Shown here in pieces: positions 1 through 9,056 of a stretch of DNA of 64,000 nt; the first letter of the stretch is position 1, and each line of letters begins with the position of its first letter. The DNA comes from Firmicutes bacterium UBA4916. GTDB lineage: Bacteria; Bacillota; Clostridia; Tissierellales; Tepidimicrobiaceae. The notes under the pieces are model-generated. The model made no database searches, was not told the origin of the DNA, and saw nothing but the letters and a program-made list of their open reading frames with translations. A program made the translations under genes and the position numbers. Where the stretch lies: NCBI GenBank assembly GCA_002398845.1, contig DHBY01000052.1:13751-77750 (forward strand), given 5' to 3'.

Positions 1-367
1 TTTTTATTTTTTCATTTCCTGTGACTTCAATATTCCAAATGAAGGATGATAAGAATATAATTAAGCCTAGAAAAATAAGTATTCCAAAGCCAAGCATTTT
101 CCGAGCCCTTAGCTTATAAAGGATAAAAGGTAATCCCTTTTTCTCTATTATTTCAACCCTACAACCTACCTTTTTTATCACTTCTTTTAAAGCCTTAAAG
201 CCCTCAATGCTTGCTTTCATTTCCAATACCGTATAGTTAACCCTCTTAATGTCCCATAAGTAAATATCATTGGTTGCAGCCAAGTTTAGAAACCTCTCCA
301 GGGTCAATCCCTCAACCTTAATAATAACATATCCCCTTAAATAATTCCATGTTTTTATAACTTGCAT
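1..367 (-). CDS. yqfD: Sporulation protein YqfD, partial (N-terminal part)
   Basis: The gene runs off the left edge, so only the first 122 codons are visible. The start is ATG, preceded by AAGGGGTG. The visible part begins MQVIKTWNYLRGYVIIKVEG and contains a soluble N-terminal region followed by one strong membrane segment at about residues 95-111, after which the chain continues with NIEVTGNEKIK. This layout, and the position directly after yqfC, match the YqfD family, a membrane protein made in the forespore or mother cell of spore formers and often annotated as stage IV sporulation protein. The C-terminal part lies outside the window. Identification rests on synteny plus the recognisable N-terminus; the biochemical role of the family is not well established. 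Confidence 0.85.
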   Translation of the reverse strand, partial: MQVIKTWNYLRGYVIIKVEGLTLERFLNLAATNDIYLWDIKRVNYTVLEMKASIEGFKALKEVIKKVGCRVEIIEKKGLPFILYKLRARKMLGFGILIFLGLIIFLSSFIWNIEVTGNEKIK

Positions 368-378
368 AAATACACCCC

Positions 379-657
379 TTAGCAGATTATTTCTACTTTT
401 TCAATAAGCCCAACTACAATTATTTCTTCGGAAAGTATTGTTTTTAACTCCATATTGTTTCCTGATATTTTAACTATACCTACATTTGAATTGATTCTAA
501 GGGTTTCCTGTGTATATTCAATAATCCCTTTATGATTGGATATATTAAGCTGTATATTCCCAATAATTGTGATCTTAGGCAAATCTAGCACCACATCCTT
601 AGGTAATTCTAATGCTTCTGATAGATTATATTTTAAATTTTCCATATTGCTTTTCAC
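379..657 (-). CDS. yqfC: Sporulation protein YqfC
   Basis: A 92-residue protein of the YqfC family, the same size as the Bacillus protein (about 93). I chose the GTG at 657 (MKSNMENLKYNL...) because AAGGGAGGG lies eight bases upstream; a longer frame to 717 has no ribosome site and an unlike N-terminus. The core ALELPKDVVLDLPKITIIGN followed by a beta-rich repeat with N, G and I positions is typical of the family. It lies 11 bases before yqfD and is almost certainly co-transcribed with it. The family is conserved in endospore formers and is needed for spore development, but its molecular job is unknown. A terminator at 721-750 separates it from the genes upstream, so it probably has its own promoter in the short gap. 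Confidence 0.88.
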   Translation of the reverse strand: MKSNMENLKYNLSEALELPKDVVLDLPKITIIGNIQLNISNHKGIIEYTQETLRINSNVGIVKISGNNMELKTILSEEIIVVGLIEKVEIIC

Positions 658-720
658 ACCCTTTGCCCTCCCTTGTAATAATTTTATGCCTAATCCAATA
701 TGAGTATTACATGGCAATAG

Positions 721-750
721 AAAAAAGCATGTAGTTTTCTACATGCTTTT
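721..750 (-). terminator. Rho-independent terminator after the floA operon
   Basis: A 12-base-pair perfect stem (723-734 with 739-750, loop of four A on the transcribed strand) is followed on the minus strand by six T. The stop codon of the upstream gene lies inside the 5' arm. Confidence 0.85.
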
Positions 751-1182
751 TCTATTTCTAAGGCTTTTAGGTTCAGATAATATTTCTGAATATATTATGC
801 CCCTCAAAATATCTTCCTTCATTTGTTTTTTTGATTTTCTTAATTTAGTATCGCTGATTTTCTTCTCTACCCTTGATTTAATTTCTTCTTTATAAGGTTC
901 AGTAAATATGGGCTCTTCCCATCGGGATTTCATTTCAAAGGATATTCCCTTTTCTTCAGGTTTTTCTTTTTCTTCCTTTATTATATTATCAGTTCTTTGT
1001 TTTACATTGGGACTCGAAATTTTTTTATAAGGAATAGTTTCACCCACCTTAGTAGACTTTTTATTTAACTTTTCCGCTCTCTTTGCCCTTGATTCATCTA
1101 TCTTCTTTTTATCCTTCATGCTCTTTAAAATTAAATCTATTGCTGTTATGAATATAAAAAAGAGAAAGCTTTTTGGGAACAT
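739..1182 (-). CDS. Membrane-anchored, highly charged small protein, function unknown
   Basis: A 147-residue protein starting ATG behind AGGGGGG. Residues 4-20 form one hydrophobic segment (FLFFIFITAIDLIL), followed by a long Lys/Glu/Arg-rich tail without recognisable motifs (KKKIDESRAKRAEKLNKKS, and later EEIKSRVEKKISDTKLRKSK). It is a single-pass protein with a probably disordered or coiled cytosolic tail. It starts 12 bases after the floA stop, so it is the last gene of the nfeD-floA operon and holds the place of yqfB in Bacillus, although I see no similarity to that protein. A role in the flotillin membrane assembly would be a guess from position only. Confidence 0.75.
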   Translation of the reverse strand: MFPKSFLFFIFITAIDLILKSMKDKKKIDESRAKRAEKLNKKSTKVGETIPYKKISSPNVKQRTDNIIKEEKEKPEEKGISFEMKSRWEEPIFTEPYKEEIKSRVEKKISDTKLRKSKKQMKEDILRGIIYSEILSEPKSLRNRKSM

Positions 1183-1194
1183 AAACTTGCCCCC

Positions 1195-2181
1195 CTATTC
1201 TTGTTTTTTATCATCATCAGCCATCTTGGATATTGAACTTCTCATATCCGTATCAGCTAATATATTTTTCATATTATAATAATCCATAAATCCCATATTA
1301 CCTTCTTTTAATGCATTAGCTATAGCAAGCGGAACCTGTGATTCTGCCTCTACTACCTTAGCTTTCATGGCTTGAACCTCTGCTACCATCTCTTGTTCTT
1401 TTGCTACTGCCATGGCCCTTCTTTCTTCTGCCTTAGCTTGGGCTATACGTTTGTCAGCCTCGGCTTGGTCTGTCTGCAATTTTGCCCCTATATTACGTCC
1501 TACGTCAACGTCTGCAATATCGATGGATAATATTTCAAAAGCAGTACCTGAATCCAATCCTTTGTCAAGAACGGTTTGAGATATTGAGTCTGGATTTTCT
1601 AGCACATCCTTGTGGGAATTTGAGCTACCTACAGTAGTAACAATACCTTCACCTACCCTGGCAATAATGGTTTCTTCTCCTGCTCCACCAACTAACCTTT
1701 CAATATTTGCTCTAACAGTAACCCTAGCTTTTACAATGATTTCGATTCCATCCTTAGCTACTGCTGCAATTTGCGGCGTTTCAATAACTTTTGGGTTTAC
1801 ACTTACTTGAACTGCTTCTAATACATCTCTTCCAGCTAGGTCTATAGCAGCTGCTCTTTCAAATTCCAAAGGTATATTTGCTCTTTGTGCTGCAACTAGA
1901 GCATCTACAAGGGTGTTTACATTTCCCCCTGCAAGATAATGAGCTTCTAGGTCATCGACTCCTAGATTTACTCCTGCCTTGGTAGCCTTTATCATAGGGT
2001 TAACTATTTTTGAAGGAACTACCCTTCTAAGCCTCATTCCAATTAAGTTGCTGATTTTAATTTTAACACCTGAAAAGAATGCCGTAATCCATAAACCTAC
2101 TGGTATAAATGTGAAGAACAATATTACCAGTATTATTATTAGTGCTGCAATTGCAATAGTAAAAATTGCTGATCCTCCCAT
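1195..2181 (-). CDS. floA: Flotillin-like protein FloA (YqfA)
   Basis: A 328-residue protein with a hydrophobic N-terminal hairpin (residues about 5-37), then the SPFH-like core with [19 protein letters not shown], the strongly conserved [17 protein letters not shown] and [16 protein letters not shown], and an Ala/Glu-rich coiled region ([19 protein letters not shown]). FloA scaffolds functional membrane microdomains at the inner face of the cell membrane and influences membrane fluidity and the stability of signalling and cell-wall proteins. The start ATG has GGAGG nine bases upstream. It follows the NfeD-family gene directly, the standard pairing, since NfeD proteins are thought to act on flotillins. 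Confidence 0.96.
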   Translation of the reverse strand: MGGSAIFTIAIAALIIILVILFFTFIPVGLWITAFFSGVKIKISNLIGMRLRRVVPSKIVNPMIKATKAGVNLGVDDLEAHYLAGGNVNTLVDALVAAQRANIPLEFERAAAIDLAGRDVLEAVQVSVNPKVIETPQIAAVAKDGIEIIVKARVTVRANIERLVGGAGEETIIARVGEGIVTTVGSSNSHKDVLENPDSISQTVLDKGLDSGTAFEILSIDIADVDVGRNIGAKLQTDQAEADKRIAQAKAEERRAMAVAKEQEMVAEVQAMKAKVVEAESQVPLAIANALKEGNMGFMDYYNMKNILADTDMRSSISKMADDDKKQE

Positions 2182-2185
2182 AAAT

Positions 2186-3469
2186 TTAAAACCTCCTTAC
2201 GATTATTTTTGATCCTTCTACCCTTACAACTTTTATATGGGCTTCCTTTGGTATAAAGCTTCCATCAGATAATGCATCTAATCTTTTACCATCTATATCT
2301 ATAATCCCTGAAGGGCGAAGTCCTGAAATAGTTACACCTTCTTTTCCTAAATATTCATCTTTGGGTTTAGAACTTAAATATCCTTTTTCGTCTTTTTGAT
2401 GAGTCGTAAGAACTATATTATTAAGGAGTGGACTTTTATATCCAAGCTTTATTAATAAAACGGTTATTATTGCTGTAATAATAATAGCTATGCTCAAAGA
2501 TACAAGGGCAGTAGTTAAAGACCCCATTGCTAATATTATTCCTACAGTGAGTAGAATTATACCAGATATACCAGGTAGTCCAAAACCAGGTGCTATAGCT
2601 TCTACTACAAGAAGTATTAATCCAGTAACAAATATGACCAATGATGTCCACTGTGAATTACCTGCTATTATATTTCCCCCAAAGAATAAGCCAAAGGCAA
2701 TTATACTTATGGTCCCTCCTATTCCAAATCCAGGAGTAAATATTTCTATTACCATACCAACAAGTCCTATTGTTAATAGCAAAGTACTCATATAGGGGTT
2801 AGCTAAAATCTTTGCTAATTTTAACTCTGTTTTTTCTTCCACTTGAACAATATTATTATAAGGTATATGGAAATGAGAAAGAATTGCCTCATAATCACTT
2901 GATATGAAATCTGCAACTCCATGTTCTAACGCTTCTCTACTTGTTAAATTTAATAATTTGCTTTTTTCAGATATACCTTCTATATATATATCCGTATCGG
3001 CCATGGCTTCTATTATTTTAGGATCTCTTCCTCTTAACTGAGCTGTATCTCTTAAAAAGCTTCTCCACATGGATAGTACTTTTTCTGTATTTGGTATGGT
3101 TTCTGCAGAACCAATGGTAGAACTTTCTGCCATTACTACATTTTCACTAGAAATCGTAATTAGAACTCCTGCAGATTCAGCTTTGTTGTTGACAAAAGAA
3201 ATAGTTGGTGTTTTTAAATCTATTATTAGATTCTTTATCTTTTCTGCTTGGTCAATCAATCCCCCATAGGTGTCTATTTCAAAAATAATTGCTGATGGAG
3301 AATGACTTTCGATATCCTTTAATGTTGTTTTTAAATAATTATAGGTTACTTTATTGATTTCACCTTTAATTGGAACTACATATACATCTCCAACACTTTC
3401 CGAAAAAGCAACGGAATTTAATAATGTGAGAATTAAAAATGTTAAAATTAGAATTTTTCCCTTTTCCAA
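2186..3469 (-). CDS. NfeD-family membrane serine protease-like protein (YqeZ)
   Basis: A roughly 427-residue long-form NfeD protein. Residues 1-25 look like a signal peptide, then comes a ClpP/crotonase-like domain ([25 protein letters not shown] with the candidate nucleophile Ser; [13 protein letters not shown] with the candidate Lys), then about four to five membrane segments (residues about 228-345), and a C-terminal OB-fold domain ([20 protein letters not shown]). I chose the TTG at 3469, which has AGGAGG eight bases upstream; the GTG at 3478 would overlap that site. The family is known to pair with flotillins, and floA follows within five bases. Proteolytic activity is inferred from the family and not from this sequence alone. 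Confidence 0.93.
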   Translation of the reverse strand: MEKGKILILTFLILTLLNSVAFSESVGDVYVVPIKGEINKVTYNYLKTTLKDIESHSPSAIIFEIDTYGGLIDQAEKIKNLIIDLKTPTISFVNNKAESAGVLITISSENVVMAESSTIGSAETIPNTEKVLSMWRSFLRDTAQLRGRDPKIIEAMADTDIYIEGISEKSKLLNLTSREALEHGVADFISSDYEAILSHFHIPYNNIVQVEEKTELKLAKILANPYMSTLLLTIGLVGMVIEIFTPGFGIGGTISIIAFGLFFGGNIIAGNSQWTSLVIFVTGLILLVVEAIAPGFGLPGISGIILLTVGIILAMGSLTTALVSLSIAIIITAIITVLLIKLGYKSPLLNNIVLTTHQKDEKGYLSSKPKDEYLGKEGVTISGLRPSGIIDIDGKRLDALSDGSFIPKEAHIKVVRVEGSKIIVRRF

Positions 3470-3558
3470 TACGCTCACCTCCTATATTAATATTATATAG
3501 TTACCCTAAACTTTATACAATAAAAATAATTTAAGCTAAATAAATATTTATTAAAAAT

Positions 3559-3586
3559 CAAAAAACCTGAGAAAATTCTCAGGTTT
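3559..3586 (-). terminator. Terminator after yqeY
   Basis: An inverted repeat AACCTGAGA/TCTCAGGTT with a short AT loop directly follows and overlaps the yqeY stop codon, and a run of six T follows on the minus strand. It separates the yqeY transcript from the nfeD-floA operon. Confidence 0.85.
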
Positions 3587-4028
3587 ATTTTAATATTTTT
3601 CTAGCTATTTTATTAACTGTATTGCCATCTGTTCTTCCTTTTACCTTTGGCATTACAGATTTCATCACTAGCCCTATGTCTTTTATGGACTCTGCATTAA
3701 CCTCATCTATGGTTTCTAGGACAATCTTTTCAACTTCATCTTCTGTAAGTTGCTTTGGTAAATATTCAAGTAATATCTCAATTTCTTTTTCAGTTAAATC
3801 CACTAAATCTTGTCGTTCTCCTTTTTTAAAATCTTCAATGGCATTCTTTTTTTCTTTTAGTTGTTTAGATATTATCTCCAATATTCTTTCATCGCCTAGT
3901 TCTATTCTTTCATCAACTTCTATTTGTTTTATTGCTGCCCTAACCATAATAATAGTATTTTTCCTAATCGAGTCTTTATTTCTCATGGAAACTTTTAAAT
4001 CTTCCATGAGTTTTTCTTTAAGGGACAT
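3585..4028 (-). CDS. yqeY: GatB/YqeY domain protein
   Basis: A 147-residue stand-alone YqeY-domain protein, full length for the family. It shows the usual N-terminal helical part (SLKEKLMEDLKVSMRNKDSIRKNTIRM-like), the Lys/Glu-rich middle, and the conserved end around GLVMKSVMPKVKGRTDGNTVNKI. The fold is that of the tail domain of the GatB subunit of Glu/Asp-tRNA amidotransferase, so tRNA binding or amidotransferase-related activity is usually suggested; the exact reaction is not known. The start ATG has GAAGGTGG upstream. It lies 24 bases after rpsU, as in Bacillus. Confidence 0.93.
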   Translation of the reverse strand: MSLKEKLMEDLKVSMRNKDSIRKNTIIMVRAAIKQIEVDERIELGDERILEIISKQLKEKKNAIEDFKKGERQDLVDLTEKEIEILLEYLPKQLTEDEVEKIVLETIDEVNAESIKDIGLVMKSVMPKVKGRTDGNTVNKIARKILK

Positions 4029-4052
4029 AAATCCACCTTCTTATTAAAATCC

Positions 4053-4232
4053 TTAATACCTATTTTTCTTCCTTCTAGCTGCCTCAGATTTCTTTTTACG
4101 TTTTACACTTGGCTTTTCATAATGTTCTCTTTTCCTATATTCGGAAAGAACACCTGAACGGGCACATTGCCTTTTAAATCTTTTCAGTGCATTATCAAGA
4201 GATTCGTTTTCTCCAACTTTGATTTCTGCCAT
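4053..4232 (-). CDS. rpsU: Small ribosomal subunit protein bS21
   Basis: The protein has 59 residues ([21 protein letters not shown]...), the expected size for bS21, and ends in the typical Arg/Lys-rich tail ([20 protein letters not shown]). bS21 binds near the platform and helps initiation on the 30S subunit. I use the ATG at 4232 with GGGAGGGAG upstream rather than the longer frame from 4256, because the eight extra residues encode the Shine-Dalgarno stretch itself. It is followed by yqeY and has its own promoter at 4308-4336. Confidence 0.96.
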   Translation of the reverse strand: MAEIKVGENESLDNALKRFKRQCARSGVLSEYRKREHYEKPSVKRKKKSEAARRKKNRY

Positions 4233-4307
4233 CGACTTCTCCCTCCCCTCTTCCACTGCAAGAGTACTCCCATACTAACTATGGTAAGCGGAACACGACA
4301 CTAAATT

Positions 4308-4336
4308 ATTATACATTAGTTTCTGATTTTCTGCAA
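4308..4336 (-). promoter_or_regulatory. Predicted sigma-A promoter for rpsU-yqeY
   Basis: On the minus strand a TTGCAG box (4331-4336) and a perfect TATAAT box (4308-4313) are spaced by 17 bases, about 75 bases upstream of the rpsU start. A short hairpin (CCATA/TATGG) lies in the leader. Confidence 0.7.
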
Positions 4337-4343
4337 CTAATAT

Positions 4344-4688
4344 TTAACCTGGTGGCCATGAAAATTTACGGCTTCCTAATACATGAAAATGTATATGAGG
4401 GACAGTCTGTCCTCCGTTTTCCCCGCAATTGTGAACAACCCTATAGCCTTTTTCATCTATACCTGTCTCTTTGGCCAATTTACTTATAACCAAAAATATA
4501 TGTTCTATTAAATAAGAGTTCTCATGGTCTAAATGATTTAAGGATTCTATATGTTCCTTAGGTATTACTAAAAAATGAACAGGAGATTGGGGATTAACAT
4601 CGTTGAAGGCGATAACTTTATCATCTTCATATATTATATCGCTTGGTATTTCTCCATTAATAATTTTACAAAAAATGCAATCACTCAC
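4344..4688 (-). CDS. HIT-family nucleotide-binding hydrolase (HinT type)
   Basis: A 114-residue protein of normal HinT length with the zinc-type N-terminus CIFCKIINGEIPS, the middle DVNPQSPVHFLVIPKEH, and the catalytic histidine triad in VPHIHFHVLG near the C-terminus. HinT enzymes hydrolyse adenosine 5'-phosphoramidates and aminoacyl-AMP-type compounds. The GTG start is preceded by GGGAGG with seven bases of spacing. It lies between mtaB and rpsU on the same strand. The C-terminal end WPPG is the usual end of this family. Confidence 0.94.
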   Translation of the reverse strand: MSDCIFCKIINGEIPSDIIYEDDKVIAFNDVNPQSPVHFLVIPKEHIESLNHLDHENSYLIEHIFLVISKLAKETGIDEKGYRVVHNCGENGGQTVPHIHFHVLGSRKFSWPPG

Positions 4689-4736
4689 CTTCTCACCTCC
4701 CTTGTTTCTTTGTATATAATATATTCGATAAAGATT

Positions 4737-6044
4737 TTATAATTCCTCTATTTTTCCTATTAAAAAATCATTTTCTTTATCAATTATTTTTACAGGTAGA
4801 ATTTTACCTTTATTAGCTTCCAAAGTTTTAGCTTTTACCCTAATATAGTTTGTTGTATATCCTTCCATAAATCCTACATCATCTTTGTTTGCTTCTTCAA
4901 ATAGGACTTTCATTGTTTCTCCAATAAACTTTTCATGAAAATTATCCATTAAATTATCACCTAGAGATATTAACTTTTCAGAACGAATATGTTTAGTATT
5001 GCCATCAATTTGATCTTTAAATTCGATAGCTGGGGTTCCTTTTCTTGGAGAGTATTTAAACACATGAATTCGTGAAAATCCAATATCCTTTACAAAATTA
5101 TAAGTTTCTTCAAATTCTTCTTCTGTTTCTCCTGGAAAGCCTACTATAATATCTGTTGTTATTCCTGCATTAGGTAGATATCTTCTTATAAGATTCACTA
5201 TGTCTTTATACTGGGAAGTAGTATATTTTCTATTCATTCTTTCCAATACCCTATCACTTCCACTTTGCAAAGATAAATGAAAATGATCACATAATTTTTT
5301 AACTTCTGCTGTACCTTTCATAAAATCTTCATCTATTAAAGTAGGTTCTATAGAACTTAAACGTATTCTTTCTATTCCTTTAACTTTACTTACCTCTTCG
5401 ATTACATTTAATAAGGTGATATCATGTAAATCCTTACCATAAGAAGCTACGTGGATTCCAGTAAGGATAATTTCTTTAAATCCGGCCTTTGATAATCTTT
5501 TAGTTTCCGTAACTATATCTTCTAATCCTCTACTTCTAATAGGCCCTCTCGCATAAGGAATTATACAATAACTGCAGAACTGGTTACAGCCCTCCTGTAT
5601 TTTTATATAGGCTCTTGTTTTATCCTTCACATCTACAATATTTAAGTTTTCAAATTCCTTATGCCCTTTTATGTTTTTAACTATATTTATTTTCTTGTTT
5701 TCGATTCTAGCTTTTTCACAAAGATCTACTATTTTATCTCTATCGGTTGTTCCTATTACAATATCTACCCCTTCTATTTCTTCTACTTCCTCTGGTGCTA
5801 CTTGTGAATAACAACCTACTGCTGCTACTATAGCATTTTTATTTAATTTCTTGGCTCTTCTTATAAATTGTCGTGATTTTCGATCGCCTAAATTGGTAAC
5901 AGTACATGTGTTTATTACATATATATCCGCTATTTCATCGTTATCTACTATGGTATATCCTCTTTTTTCAAAGATTTCTTCCATAGCTTCAGTTTCGTAT
6001 TGATTTACTTTACAACCCAATGTATAAAAGGTAACCTTACTCAT
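4737..6044 (-). CDS. mtaB: tRNA (N6-threonylcarbamoyladenosine(37)-C2)-methylthiotransferase MtaB
   Basis: A 435-residue radical-SAM enzyme (YqeV family) that turns t6A37 into ms2t6A37 in tRNAs reading ANN codons. Three cysteines for the auxiliary cluster are visible in the N-terminal UPF0004 domain (TLGCKVNQYE, INTCTVTN, AAVGCYSQ). The radical-SAM cluster motif is GCNQFCSYCIIPYARG near residue 155, followed by the conserved RSR. A C-terminal TRAM-like domain closes the chain (TTNYIRVKAKTL). The start ATG overlaps the rsmE stop by four bases (ATGA), so translation is probably coupled. Subfamily choice between MtaB and MiaB rests on the CKVNQYE N-terminus and the yqeU-yqeV neighbourhood. Confidence 0.95.
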   Translation of the reverse strand: MSKVTFYTLGCKVNQYETEAMEEIFEKRGYTIVDNDEIADIYVINTCTVTNLGDRKSRQFIRRAKKLNKNAIVAAVGCYSQVAPEEVEEIEGVDIVIGTTDRDKIVDLCEKARIENKKINIVKNIKGHKEFENLNIVDVKDKTRAYIKIQEGCNQFCSYCIIPYARGPIRSRGLEDIVTETKRLSKAGFKEIILTGIHVASYGKDLHDITLLNVIEEVSKVKGIERIRLSSIEPTLIDEDFMKGTAEVKKLCDHFHLSLQSGSDRVLERMNRKYTTSQYKDIVNLIRRYLPNAGITTDIIVGFPGETEEEFEETYNFVKDIGFSRIHVFKYSPRKGTPAIEFKDQIDGNTKHIRSEKLISLGDNLMDNFHEKFIGETMKVLFEEANKDDVGFMEGYTTNYIRVKAKTLEANKGKILPVKIIDKENDFLIGKIEEL

Positions 6045-6787
6045 CTTATCACTCCTAAATCTCCAAGCTCATATAAAACAATTGATGATACTACAAGACC
6101 TGCAGTTTCAGTTCTAAGAATTCTTGGCCCAAGGGTTACAACTTGTCCTTTAATGCTTCTTAGTTTATTTATTTCTTCTTCCTCAAAACCGCCTTCTGGT
6201 CCAATAATAATATTAATTTCTCCTGTCCCCACATTGTTTAAAGCTTCTTTTAATCCATAGGAATCTTCCATTTCATAGGGAACTATTATATTGGTTTCAT
6301 TTTTCAAAATGTCCACCATTTCATTAAAGCTAATGATGTTTTTAACAACTGGTAGGATATCTCTTTTACTTTGCTTTGCAGCTTCTTCTGCTATGGAGTT
6401 CCATCTTTCTACTTTACCTTCTTCTTTTTTTGGATTCTTTATTTTCACTATAGTTCTTTCAGTAATAACAGGATAGATTTTTTCTACGCCTATCTCCGTA
6501 GCCTTTTGTATAATAAAATCCATCTTATTGCCTTTAGCTATACTTTGATATAGTGCAATATGAATTGGCGGCTCATTTTTTCCTTTATAATTATCTAATA
6601 TTATCGTATTTATCATATTGGATTTTAAATCTAATATTTTACAAGTATAGATCTTTCCGTCACAAACTATTTCAACTTTATCTCCCATTCCCAATCTCAA
6701 TACATCTTTTATATGTTTTACATCATTACCTAGTATTTTAATTCTATTATCTAATATTTGTTCCTTATCGACAAAAAATCTATTCAT
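6041..6787 (-). CDS. rsmE: 16S rRNA (uracil1498-N3)-methyltransferase RsmE
   Basis: A 248-residue SPOUT-class methyltransferase that modifies U1498 of 16S rRNA. The N-terminal PUA-like part (MNRFFVDKEQ, HIKDVLRLGMGD) and the C-terminal knotted domain (IGPEGGFEEEEI, VTLGPRILRTETA) are clear and complete. I use the ATG at 6787, five bases behind AAGGTGG; a GTG three codons earlier overlaps that site. The gene sits between prmA (11 bases) and mtaB (4-base overlap), a translation-modification operon shared with Bacillus. Confidence 0.96.
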   Translation of the reverse strand: MNRFFVDKEQILDNRIKILGNDVKHIKDVLRLGMGDKVEIVCDGKIYTCKILDLKSNMINTIILDNYKGKNEPPIHIALYQSIAKGNKMDFIIQKATEIGVEKIYPVITERTIVKIKNPKKEEGKVERWNSIAEEAAKQSKRDILPVVKNIISFNEMVDILKNETNIIVPYEMEDSYGLKEALNNVGTGEINIIIGPEGGFEEEEINKLRSIKGQVVTLGPRILRTETAGLVVSSIVLYELGDLGVIR

Positions 6788-6797
6788 ATTGCCCACC

Positions 6798-7736
6798 TTA
6801 TTCTATAGTTGAAATTATACATGCCCAATCTTTCATAATTACAATATCAATTATTTTGAAACCATTCTCATTTAAAGCTTCCTTTACCATATCTACTTTA
6901 TCCGTAATGATTCCTGATGCAATAAATATCCCATCCTCTTTTAAATAATCTTTAAGGGAGTCTACCATATCAATAATTATCTCCGCTATAATATTAGACA
7001 CAATAATATCCGCTTTCCCATGAACTACATCTAATAGGTTTCCTTTTCTTATTTCAATTTTATCATTAACTTTATTAAGCTGGGCATTTTCATTGGATAC
7101 CCTAATACATACTTCATCCGAATCTACTCCTATAACCTTCTTTGCTCCTAATTTTGCTGCTGCAATTCCTAATATCCCACTTCCGCAACCAATATCATAT
7201 ACTATATATCCCTCTTTGACATACTTTTCTAAAGCCTCTATGCACATAATGGTAGTTTCATGAGTTCCAGTGCCAAAGGCCATGCCTGGATCTAGCTCAA
7301 TTATTATTTGATCATCAGTTTTTTCATACTCTTCCCAAGTAGGTTTAATAACAATTTTCTCTCCAATCCTCTTAGGCTTATAATATTTTTTCCATGCTTC
7401 TGCCCAATCCTTTTCATAAACTTCTGAAGTGGTAACCTCACCTAATCCCTTGTCTAAATCATTATGTGGATTTTTTTCAATACTATCCCTTATTAATTCT
7501 ATTTTGTCAATTAAATCTTCGCTTTCTGGAAAATATCCCTTTATTATAATTCCTTCGTAATCTTGGTTTAAAATACTTGGATCAATAAAATCCCAATCCT
7601 CCTCTGACTCTTGAAATGCTAATATATCCTTTGGGTCTTCAATAGCTAAACCTCCGACTCCCAATTCATACATAATATTTTCCACTATCTCCTCAGCTTC
7701 TGTAGTGGTTTTGATTTGAACTTCAATCCATTTCAC
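6798..7736 (-). CDS. prmA: Ribosomal protein L11 methyltransferase PrmA
   Basis: A 312-residue Class I SAM methyltransferase that trimethylates bL/uL11. The N-terminal substrate domain (MKWIEVQIKTTTEAEEI) is followed by ELDPGMAFGTGTHETT, the SAM motif VYDIGCGSGILGIAAAKLGA, and NIIAEIIIDM. I chose GTG at 7736 because the resulting N-terminus MKW matches the family and AAGGAA lies at a suitable distance; a GTG at 7745 is directly adjacent to that site. It follows dnaJ after a terminator-like hairpin and heads the prmA-rsmE-mtaB group. Confidence 0.95.
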   Translation of the reverse strand: MKWIEVQIKTTTEAEEIVENIMYELGVGGLAIEDPKDILAFQESEEDWDFIDPSILNQDYEGIIIKGYFPESEDLIDKIELIRDSIEKNPHNDLDKGLGEVTTSEVYEKDWAEAWKKYYKPKRIGEKIVIKPTWEEYEKTDDQIIIELDPGMAFGTGTHETTIMCIEALEKYVKEGYIVYDIGCGSGILGIAAAKLGAKKVIGVDSDEVCIRVSNENAQLNKVNDKIEIRKGNLLDVVHGKADIIVSNIIAEIIIDMVDSLKDYLKEDGIFIASGIITDKVDMVKEALNENGFKIIDIVIMKDWACIISTIE

Positions 7737-7804
7737 AGCCTTCACTTCCTTTTTATGAATCTCAAAATATTATACCCTAAAACAAACAAAATTACCATGC
7801 CCTT

Positions 7805-7834
7805 AAAAAAACAACCACTCGAATACTGAGTGAT
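7805..7834 (-). terminator. Terminator after dnaJ
   Basis: A seven-base-pair stem (7814-7820 with 7828-7834, one G-T pair, seven-base loop) is followed on the minus strand by TGTTTTTTT. It ends the hrcA-grpE-dnaK-dnaJ heat-shock operon. Confidence 0.75.
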
Positions 7835-7837
7835 TGC

Positions 7838-8959
7838 TTAGTTTCCAAAAGCATCTTTCATTTTATCAAAAAATCTTTTTTTACCTTCTTTGTGACTTTC
7901 TCCACTTTCATCGGCAAACTCTTTTAATAATTCTCTTTGTTTATTTGTCAACTTTTTAGGTACTTGTACTTCTACTTTAAAAAATAAATCACCTTTTCCA
8001 ACTCCTTTTACATTAGGTATCCCCTTGCTTTTAAGCCTAAATTGAGTCCCCGTTTGGGTCCCTTCAGGAATAGTATAATTAATTATCCCATCTAAAGTAG
8101 GAATATCAATTTCTGCCCCTAAGGCTGCATCAGTAAAAGAAATTGGCATTGTATAATATACATCATTTCCTTTTCGCTTAAATATTTCATGTTTTCTTAC
8201 CCTTATATAAATAAATAAATCTCCTGATGGTCCTCCTTTTTCTCCAGCTTCTCCTCCACCACGAATTGATATAACGGAACCTGTATCAACACCTGCTGGT
8301 ACCTTTACTTTTATCTTTTTATTCTTAATTTCCTTTCCTGTGCCTCCACATACGGTACATTTATCCTTTATAATCTCTCCTGTGCCTCCACATTCATCAC
8401 AAGTTGCCACTCTGACAAATTGGCCAAAGGGGCTTTGTTGAGCATATTTTACTTCTCCAGAGCCGTTACATTTACTGCAAGTAGTCTTACTGCTTCCTGG
8501 CTTTATCCCTGTACCATCACAGGTCTCACATTTTTCTGATTTTCTAATTTGTACTTCCTTCTCTATTCCAAAAACTGCTTCCATAAAATCTATATCCAAA
8601 TCATATCTTAAATCAGCCCCCCTAGCTGGGCCTTTTCTTCTTGAGGATGTACCGCCGCTAAATCCTCCACCAAATATATCAAATATATCATCAAATATAT
8701 CTCCAAAGCCACCAAAATCCTGACCATATCCGCCTTGACCATTAACACCTTCAGGACCAAAGGTATCATATTTTCTCCTTTTATCTGGGTCACTTAGTAC
8801 TCCATAAGCTTCATTTATTTCTTTAAAGTTTTTTTCAGCTTCCTTATTGTTAGGATTTAAGTCGGGGTGATATTTCTTTGCCAAAGTTCTAAATGAAGAT
8901 TTTATTTCATCCTGGCTGGCATCTTTTGATACATTAAGTATTTCATAGTAATCCCTCAA
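7838..8959 (-). CDS. dnaJ: Chaperone protein DnaJ
   Basis: A full-length type I DnaJ of about 373 residues. It has the J domain (RDYYEILNVS, KYHPDLNPN with the HPD signature), a Gly/Phe-rich linker (FGGFGDIFDDIFDIFGGGF), four CxxCxGxG zinc repeats (CETCDGTG, CSKCNGSG, CDECGGTG, CTVCGGTG) and the C-terminal substrate domains. DnaJ delivers unfolded proteins to DnaK and stimulates its ATPase. I favour the TTG at 8959 (MRDYYEIL), with AGGTG six bases upstream, over the GTG at 8968, which has a poor site. It is the last gene of the CIRCE-controlled operon. Confidence 0.97.
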   Translation of the reverse strand: MRDYYEILNVSKDASQDEIKSSFRTLAKKYHPDLNPNNKEAEKNFKEINEAYGVLSDPDKRRKYDTFGPEGVNGQGGYGQDFGGFGDIFDDIFDIFGGGFSGGTSSRRKGPARGADLRYDLDIDFMEAVFGIEKEVQIRKSEKCETCDGTGIKPGSSKTTCSKCNGSGEVKYAQQSPFGQFVRVATCDECGGTGEIIKDKCTVCGGTGKEIKNKKIKVKVPAGVDTGSVISIRGGGEAGEKGGPSGDLFIYIRVRKHEIFKRKGNDVYYTMPISFTDAALGAEIDIPTLDGIINYTIPEGTQTGTQFRLKSKGIPNVKGVGKGDLFFKVEVQVPKKLTNKQRELLKEFADESGESHKEGKKRFFDKMKDAFGN

Positions 8960-9007
8960 TCCATTCACCTGCTTTCAAATTTAACTATTAACTAATAATT
9001 ATAATAC

Positions 9008-9042
9008 CAAAAATCAAAGCTAAATCCAAGGGATTTAGCTTT
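9008..9042 (-). terminator. Hairpin with U-tract between dnaK and dnaJ (partial terminator)
   Basis: A perfect 12-base-pair stem (9016-9027 with 9031-9042, three-base loop) follows the dnaK stop, with GATTTTTGG after it on the minus strand. The imperfect U-tract suggests an attenuating or processing hairpin that lowers dnaJ relative to dnaK. Confidence 0.65.
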
Positions 9043-9056
9043 AACTTTGATGATTT